DNA of 34,423 nt from JBGFRR01 sp041695045. Lineage in GTDB: Bacteria; Bacteroidota; Ignavibacteria; UBA10030. The notes under the pieces were generated by a model. It saw only the letters and a list, made by a program, of their open reading frames with translations. It searched no databases and was not told the origin of the DNA. The number at the start of each line of letters is the position of its first letter. Position 1 is the stretch's first letter. The DNA lies in NCBI GenBank assembly GCA_041695045.1, contig JBGFRR010000134.1:1-34423 (forward strand), written 5' to 3'. Shown piece by piece: positions 29,582-34,423 of this stretch. The position numbers and the translations under genes are program-made.

Positions 29582-32500
29582 AGCTTCCTATCTCCTTCGT
29601 TTTCTCATTCTTATGCTCCATGTTTTCTGTTTCCCGCCGTTTTTTCTGGCGGGACGCGTGGAAATGGCAGATGCTCCGCGTCGTAGCCGGACGCTGGAGC
29701 GTCCGATGCAAGCGTTCCGACGCAGAGCGTCGGAACGAGCTCAAACATTGTATTCTCCTTCTTGCGTCTCTTCTTCTCTTCTCGTGCGGCAGCCAAGCTC
29801 AGCGTGCTGAGCGTATAGATCGTGAAAGCGCCGTTGCCCCCACCATTGATTCCGATTGGGTTGAGTCGACATTCCGGCGCCTTTCGCTTGAGGAAAAAGT
29901 CGCGCAAATGATCTTCGAGCGTGCCGATGGCGTGTACTTCAGCGCCGACGACGAGCGATGGCTCCACCTCGAACGCCTTGTGCGGCAGCGAAAGATCGGC
30001 GGGGTGGCGTTCTTTCAGGGTGATGTATATGAGTACGTCATGAACATCAACGCGCTGCAGGCGATGGCGGATGTGCCGCTGCTGATTGCTGCGGACTTCG
30101 AGTTTGGCGCGGCAATGCGAGTGCGTCGCGCAACGCTTTTTCCACGCGCCATGCTGGTTGGGGCTACGCGCAACCCACACTATGCGTATGAGATGGGCAA
30201 AGCGATTGCGAGGGAGGCACGAGCGCTTGGCGTGCATCAGGTGTATGCGCCGGTGGTTGATGTGAACAACAACCCGATGAACCCGGTCATCAACACGAGG
30301 GCGTTTGGTGAAGACCCGCGACTGGTAGCAGAGATGTCCGCCGCCTTCATTCACGGACTTCAAGAGCATGGCGCGCTCGCAACGGCAAAGCACTTTCCGG
30401 GCCACGGCGACACGGATATCGACTCGCACCTCGACATGCCGACGCTGCCGTTTCCCCGCGAGCGGCTGGATACGCTCGAACTCCTCGGCTTCAAACACGT
30501 GATTCAGCAAGGGGTCGCATCCATGATGATTGCCCACTTAGCTGTGCCGTCGCTGGATACAGCGCGTGGGTTGCCCGCAACACTTTCTCCGCGTATTACT
30601 ACCGACCTGCTGCAGGGCGAGCTTGGCTATCGGGGGCTTATCGTTACGGACGCCATGGAGATGCGCGGCGTAACAAAAGCCTTCTCAACGGCCGAGGCCG
30701 CCGTGCGTGCAGTGAAGGCAGGGAGTGATCTTGTTCTGCTTCCTCCGAATGTCGACGTCGCCATCGATGCTGTTGTGGGAGCAGTTCGGCGCGGCGAGAT
30801 TTCAACAGAACGAATCGACAACTCCGTACGCAAGATTCTTGCGGTGAAGCATTCGCTTGGACTTTCCCGCTCGCGACGTGTGGACCCACATGCCGTTCCC
30901 TCCGTCGTCGGCACGCGTGAGCATCGGCGATTGGCGAAGACGATCGCGCGGGAGGGAATCACCGTGGTCAAAAACAACGCAATCCTCCCGCTCCAGAAGA
31001 ACAATGAACGACGGATCGTCGGGATTACGTTTGGCGATATAGAAGACCCGACGGCGGGCACAACATTCCGCGCACTGGTGCGCGAGCGCGTGCAGCGCTT
31101 CGAAGACCTGCGCGTCGACCAGCGCAGCAATGCCATCGAATACGATTCTGTGCTCGCCCGTGCACGAACGGCGGATGTACTGCTCATCCACATGTATGTC
31201 CGCACGCGCTCCGGGCAGATGACGGGCTTCCTCATGCCGCAGCAGGCCGCGTTTCTTGATAACCTTCGCGCGCTCAACAAGCCGATGGTGGTTGTGTCGT
31301 TCGGAAACCCGTACATCATCAGTGCATTGCCGACGGTGGATGCGTATGTGGCGGGCTACAGCGAAGCGGAGGTCGTGGTCGGAGCCGTGGTTGAAGCGCT
31401 GTTCGGTGAGATTGCAACGCGCGGGAAGCTTCCCATCACTATTCCCGGAGCTTTTGAATACGGAACGGGCGTCGATCTTCCACGGGTTTCGCTACGGTTC
31501 GACGAACCGATTGCAGCGGGCTTCCATCCCGAAAAGCTCAGAGACGTCGATGAAGTTATTGTACAGGCCATCAAAGATTCGGCATTCCCCGGCGCCGTCG
31601 TGTTGGCGGCGCGGGATGGCATCGTGGGATATCAGAAAGCATTCGGTACGTACGAGTACGATCCGTACTCACGCCAGGTCGATGTGAACACCATCTTCGA
31701 CCTCGCATCCGTCACCAAAGTCATTGCAACGACCGGCGCGGCGATGCGGCTGGCCGACGAAGGGAAGATATCGCTTGATGATCCGGTGGTGAAGTACATT
31801 CCACAGTTTGGACAGAACGGGAAAGACAAGATCACTGTCTACAATCTCCTCGTGCACAACAGCGGACTGCCGGCATGGCGGAGGTATTACGAGTTCTGCA
31901 CAACGCCGCAGTGCGTATTGGATTCGATTTATGCCTCGCCGTTAGCGTACAACGCCGGCGACTCGACAATCTATAGCGACCTCGGATTGATTACGGTGGG
32001 CAAGGTGATTGAGCGTGTTGCTCGCACGAGACTCGATACGTACGTCGACTCTGTGTTCTTCAAGCCGTTGGGGATGACGAACACGATGTACAATCCGCCG
32101 CGTACGTTGTGGCCTCGCATTGCACCGACAGAGGTGGATTCGTTCTGGCAGCGCACCTACACGGCTGTTCGCGGTCGCGTGCATGACGAAAATGCCGCAA
32201 CGCTCGGAGGTGTTTCCGGCCACGCGGGACTATTCTCCACGGCGTCCGACCTCTCCATCTTTCTGCAAATGCTGTTAAACGGCGGCACGTATAATGGCAG
32301 GCGCTACATCAGTGAGGAGACGGTGCGACGGTTTACGCGCAGGCAATCACAGCACAGCACGCGAGCCATCGGTTGGGACACGAAGAACCTCCCGATGAAC
32401 GTTCGTTCATCGGGACGCTCATGGGCAGGCACGTTGATGTCGAACCAAACCTTTCTCCACACCGGCTTCACCGGTACATCGGTTGCCGTTGATCCCGAGC

Positions 32501-32616
32501 GCAAGCTCATCGTTGTGCTCCTGACGAGCCGTGTCTACCCGACGCGCAACAACGTGAAGATCTTTGAGGTGCGTCCGAAGGTGCACGATGCCGTGGTCAG
32601 GGCGTTGGTGGAGTAA
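29578..32616 (+). CDS. nagZ: Beta-N-acetylhexosaminidase (GH3, NagZ-like) fused to a serine beta-lactamase-like domain
   Basis: 1012 residues. The GH3 domain (about 95-450) has the NagZ dyad motif K271-H-F-P-G-H-G-D and D358 (VTDAMEMRG) as nucleophile. It is followed by a GH3 C-terminal domain (about 450-640). A class-C/penicillin-binding-like domain (about 650-1010) has S711-V-T-K714, Y799-S-D and H961-T-G in place of K-T-G. This fusion is known from Bacteroidota and relatives and releases N-acetylglucosamine from wall fragments; the second domain is probably an amidase or esterase. The N-terminus is odd: a first hydrophobic stretch (MKLPISFVFSFLCSMFSV), then 35 basic residues encoded by three palindromes, then a second lipoprotein-type signal (CILLLASLLLFSCG). 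Another palindrome (32391-32414) lies in the second domain. Confidence 0.9.
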   Translation: MKLPISFVFSFLCSMFSVSRRFFWRDAWKWQMLRVVAGRWSVRCKRSDAERRNELKHCILLLASLLLFSCGSQAQRAERIDRESAVAPTIDSDWVESTFRRLSLEEKVAQMIFERADGVYFSADDERWLHLERLVRQRKIGGVAFFQGDVYEYVMNINALQAMADVPLLIAADFEFGAAMRVRRATLFPRAMLVGATRNPHYAYEMGKAIAREARALGVHQVYAPVVDVNNNPMNPVINTRAFGEDPRLVAEMSAAFIHGLQEHGALATAKHFPGHGDTDIDSHLDMPTLPFPRERLDTLELLGFKHVIQQGVASMMIAHLAVPSLDTARGLPATLSPRITTDLLQGELGYRGLIVTDAMEMRGVTKAFSTAEAAVRAVKAGSDLVLLPPNVDVAIDAVVGAVRRGEISTERIDNSVRKILAVKHSLGLSRSRRVDPHAVPSVVGTREHRRLAKTIAREGITVVKNNAILPLQKNNERRIVGITFGDIEDPTAGTTFRALVRERVQRFEDLRVDQRSNAIEYDSVLARARTADVLLIHMYVRTRSGQMTGFLMPQQAAFLDNLRALNKPMVVVSFGNPYIISALPTVDAYVAGYSEAEVVVGAVVEALFGEIATRGKLPITIPGAFEYGTGVDLPRVSLRFDEPIAAGFHPEKLRDVDEVIVQAIKDSAFPGAVVLAARDGIVGYQKAFGTYEYDPYSRQVDVNTIFDLASVTKVIATTGAAMRLADEGKISLDDPVVKYIPQFGQNGKDKITVYNLLVHNSGLPAWRRYYEFCTTPQCVLDSIYASPLAYNAGDSTIYSDLGLITVGKVIERVARTRLDTYVDSVFFKPLGMTNTMYNPPRTLWPRIAPTEVDSFWQRTYTAVRGRVHDENAATLGGVSGHAGLFSTASDLSIFLQMLLNGGTYNGRRYISEETVRRFTRRQSQHSTRAIGWDTKNLPMNVRSSGRSWAGTLMSNQTFLHTGFTGTSVAVDPERKLIVVLLTSRVYPTRNNVKIFEVRPKVHDAVVRALVE
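29633..29737. repeat. Three palindromes in a row within the NagZ N-terminal coding region
   Basis: 29633-29653: CCCGCC/GGCGGG. 29688-29705: CGGACGCT-GG-AGCGTCCG. 29713-29737: CGTTCCGACGC-AGA-GCGTCGGAACG, with perfect 11-bp arms. All are translated in frame and separate two hydrophobic signal segments. Confidence 0.8.
32391..32414. repeat. 24-bp palindrome in the beta-lactamase-like domain
   Basis: CCCGATGAACG-TT-CGTTCATCGGG has perfect 11-bp arms. It is translated as PMNVRSSG between GWDT and the final H-T-G motif, a surface loop position in this fold. Confidence 0.8.
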
Positions 32617-32757
32617 GGGGGTCAGAGATGCTGGATAGCCGAAAGCAAATTGCACAGTAGTTTGCGGTGAGGTTGTGGTGTTGCCAGCCGTTGGACTGCT
32701 TCATCGGGGTGAGAAGCGATTGATAATGCATTGGGGATTCGCTAAGTTTGAAATGCC

Positions 32758-32979
32758 ATGAGTGAGCAACCCAAATCGGCTATCGAGCGGGCGAAGGAGT
32801 ACGGGATTGATGTGACGCTGTTGGAGTCGTCGCTGAGATTGACTGTTGACCAGCGAATTCGACGTTTGCAAGATTGGATCATCTTCCAAGAAGAGATTAA
32901 GAAGGTCAGAAAGCAGTTGTATCCAGACCAGAGTGAACATGACGCAAGTCGAAAAGTTGCTGAAGATTCTGACACGTGA
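32758..32979 (+). CDS. Small helical protein overlapping a nucleotidyltransferase gene
   Basis: 73 residues, strongly charged and helical (SAIERAKEYGIDVTLLESSLRLTVDQRIRRLQDWIIFQEEIKKVRKQ), with no cysteine and no signal peptide. No Shine-Dalgarno is visible before the ATG. The end overlaps the start of the next gene by 41 bases, implying coupled translation. The family is not recognised. The arrangement, a small helical protein before a nucleotidyltransferase fold, recalls two-component toxin-antitoxin or AbiEii-like pairs, but nothing in the sequence proves that. Confidence 0.6.
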   Translation: MSEQPKSAIERAKEYGIDVTLLESSLRLTVDQRIRRLQDWIIFQEEIKKVRKQLYPDQSEHDASRKVAEDSDT

Positions 32980-33439
32980 GCGTATCGAATTCGTTGTCAT
33001 TGGAGGTCTAGCTGCAAACATCCATGGCGTTACGATTCCTACATACGACGTTGATATCTGTTACAATCGCGCCGATGAGAACCTTCAGCGTCTTTCACTT
33101 CTGCTCAAACGTATTCATGCTACTCTTCGCGGCGCTCCACCTGGACTTCCATTTCAGCCCGATGCTGTAACACTCAAGGCGGGTTTGAATTTCACATTCA
33201 GTACAGACCTTGGAGACTTGGATATCCTCGGAGAAGTAGGCGGAATAGGGTTCTATGCTGACGTAAAGAAATGCGCGCAAGAGGTTGCCATGCTTGGCGC
33301 GAAAGTTTTTGTGCTTGATATTTCAGCCATTGTCAAAGCAAAGAAATTTGCCGGTCGGAGAAAAGACGAAGAGATGATACTTCAGCTCGAAGCGCTTCAA
33401 GAGATGGAGCAACGAAAAGAACAGCACGGGGATTCGTAG
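32939..33439 (+). CDS. Nucleotidyltransferase-fold protein (MNT/AbiEii-like)
   Basis: 166 residues from the ATG at 32939; an upstream in-frame start at 32846 would overlap the 73-aa gene more and adds no conserved residues. The motif FVVIGGLAANIHGVTIPTYDVDICYNR corresponds to the G-G/S ... D-x-D core of the polymerase-beta superfamily, and DLGDLDILGEV supplies the third acidic position. The end (ISAIVKAKKFAGRRKDEEMILQLEAL) is the conserved tail of this widespread small family. Such proteins transfer nucleotides in antitoxin, toxin or RNA-modifying roles; here the role is unknown. It overlaps the 73-residue gene by 41 bases. Confidence 0.75.
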   Translation: MTQVEKLLKILTRERIEFVVIGGLAANIHGVTIPTYDVDICYNRADENLQRLSLLLKRIHATLRGAPPGLPFQPDAVTLKAGLNFTFSTDLGDLDILGEVGGIGFYADVKKCAQEVAMLGAKVFVLDISAIVKAKKFAGRRKDEEMILQLEALQEMEQRKEQHGDS

Positions 33440-33525
33440 AGCTTTTTCCCTTCCTCCCTCTCCCAAAATCTTCGTATATTTCAACCCCGTAGCATTCCGT
33501 TTTATCTATCCCAAAGGACATCAAC

Positions 33526-34423
33526 ATGCCCATCAAACTGTTCAAGAATGAACCCCTGACCGATTTTTCCAAACTCGTAAACCACAAGGCATTCCAAAAA
33601 GCGCTCGAGACCGTTGGGAGACAGTTGGGGAAAGAGTACCCCCTCGTCATCGGCGGGAAGGAGATCACCGCGCCCGAGAAGTTGCGGTCGTACAATCCGT
33701 CCAAGCAGAACGAAGGCGTCGGCGTGTTCCAGAAAGCCGATACCGCGCTCGCCGAACAAGCCATCGAAGCCGCCGCTGCCGCGTTTGAATCGTGGCAGTG
33801 GGTCGAGGCGAAGAAGCGTGCCGACTATCTCTTCAAGGCCGCAAAAGTCATGCGAAAGCAAAAGCACGAGTTCAGCGCGGTGATGGTGTATGAAGTCGGC
33901 AAGACATGGCCCGAAGCCGACGCCGACACTGCTGAGGCCATCGACTTCCTCGAGTTCTACGGCCGCGAGATGTTGCGCCTTGCCGGCAAGCAGCCGCTCA
34001 CAAAAATTCCTACCGAGAAAAACGAGCTCTGGTACATCCCGCTCGGCGTTGGTGTGGTTGTGCCGCCGTGGAACTTCCCGCTGGCCATCCTCGCCGGCAT
34101 GTCGTCAGCAGCGGTCGTGTGCGGGAACGCCATCGTCCTCAAACCGTCCAGCGATTCCCCGCTCACGGGGTGGATGTTCTTCAATCTGATGCGCGAAGTC
34201 GGTTTACCTGACGGAGTCATCAACTTCATCACCGGTCCCGGCGGGTCGGTTGGAGACACACTCGTGGCGCACCCGAAGACGCGGTTCGTCTCGTTTACCG
34301 GTTCACGCGAGGTCGGCACGCATATCTACGAGCTTGCCTCTAAAGTCCAGCCCGGACAGAAATGGCTCAAGCGCGTTGTTGCAGAAATGGGAGGCAAGGA
34401 CTCGATTGTGATCGATGACCAGA
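33526..34423 (+). CDS. 1-pyrroline-5-carboxylate dehydrogenase, 5' part (runs off the window)
   Basis: 299 residues are present; AAAGGA lies 7 bases before the ATG. Aldehyde-dehydrogenase landmarks appear in order: PPWNFPLAILAGMSSAA (cofactor site, N as oxyanion residue), IVLKPSSDSP (adenine-ribose Lys), FTGSREVGTHIYE and VVAEMGGKDSIVIDD (catalytic Glu region). The N-terminal LVIGGKEI...SYNPSK and FTGSREVGTHIYE point to P5CDH (PruA/RocA) rather than other aldehyde dehydrogenases. It oxidises pyrroline-5-carboxylate semialdehyde to glutamate in proline catabolism. The catalytic Cys lies beyond the window. Sequence before it (33440-33525) is AT-rich and may hold its promoter. Confidence 0.9.
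   Translation, partial: MPIKLFKNEPLTDFSKLVNHKAFQKALETVGRQLGKEYPLVIGGKEITAPEKLRSYNPSKQNEGVGVFQKADTALAEQAIEAAAAAFESWQWVEAKKRADYLFKAAKVMRKQKHEFSAVMVYEVGKTWPEADADTAEAIDFLEFYGREMLRLAGKQPLTKIPTEKNELWYIPLGVGVVVPPWNFPLAILAGMSSAAVVCGNAIVLKPSSDSPLTGWMFFNLMREVGLPDGVINFITGPGGSVGDTLVAHPKTRFVSFTGSREVGTHIYELASKVQPGQKWLKRVVAEMGGKDSIVIDDQ

Overview
The window looks like a chromosome segment from the Bacteroidota/Chlorobiota side of the tree (Ignavibacteria- or Kapaibacteria-like). The main clue is that two secreted proteins end in a type IX secretion (Por) C-terminal sorting domain with the QNYPNPFNPST motif typical of those lineages. TonB receptors, SPII lipoproteins, a tricorn-type protease and a NagZ/beta-lactamase fusion fit the same picture. 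This assignment is inferred from protein style only. No rRNA, tRNA, CRISPR array or transposase gene was seen.

Layout. 1-606: 3' part of a family-2 glycosyltransferase, followed by a MITE-like repeat block (640-970). 1024-3545: a regulatory locus with a helical sigma-factor-like protein, an overlapping C-terminal segment in the -1 frame, and a membrane anti-sigma-like protein (H-x3-C-x2-C zinc motif, one TM helix, FG-GAP/VCBS-type periplasmic part). 3992-11086: a run of exported proteins, namely a WD40 propeller with sorting domain, an outer-membrane barrel, two paralogous small envelope proteins, a giant M4 metallopeptidase and a lipoprotein interrupted by a stop codon. 11.1-13.1 kb: a decay zone with repeats, a secreted protein without a usable start, a hicBA pair whose hicA is frameshifted, and a priA 3' remnant. 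13133-15278: a HAD phosphatase and a calcineurin-like phosphoesterase on the minus strand. 15.5-19.9 kb: a decayed OmpR/PhoB-type regulator tail, a Pho-box-like repeat, a TonB receptor and a beta-propeller phytase-like lipoprotein, which together read as a phosphate/phytate scavenging module. 20160-28418 (minus strand): tricorn-like protease, DoxX plus SQR-like flavoprotein, DsbD, a thioredoxin-fold protein and TlpA, i.e. an envelope thiol-redox group. 28613-32616: an N-acetylglucosamine-kinase-like gene overlapping a NagZ/beta-lactamase fusion (cell-wall recycling). 32758-33439: a small gene overlapping a nucleotidyltransferase-fold gene. 33526-end: 5' part of 1-pyrroline-5-carboxylate dehydrogenase.

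Two themes cross gene boundaries. First, short perfect or near-perfect palindromes (15-40 bp) lie not only between genes but inside many reading frames without breaking them, including three in a row in the NagZ signal region and three in a row in the phosphoesterase tail. One has an in-frame 9-bp flanking direct repeat. This resembles the behaviour of Rickettsia palindromic elements. Second, several genes are interrupted by a single indel, mostly in homopolymers. These may be genuine decay, recoding (the A AAA AAT site in the sigma-like gene is the best candidate) or assembly error, and raw reads would decide.
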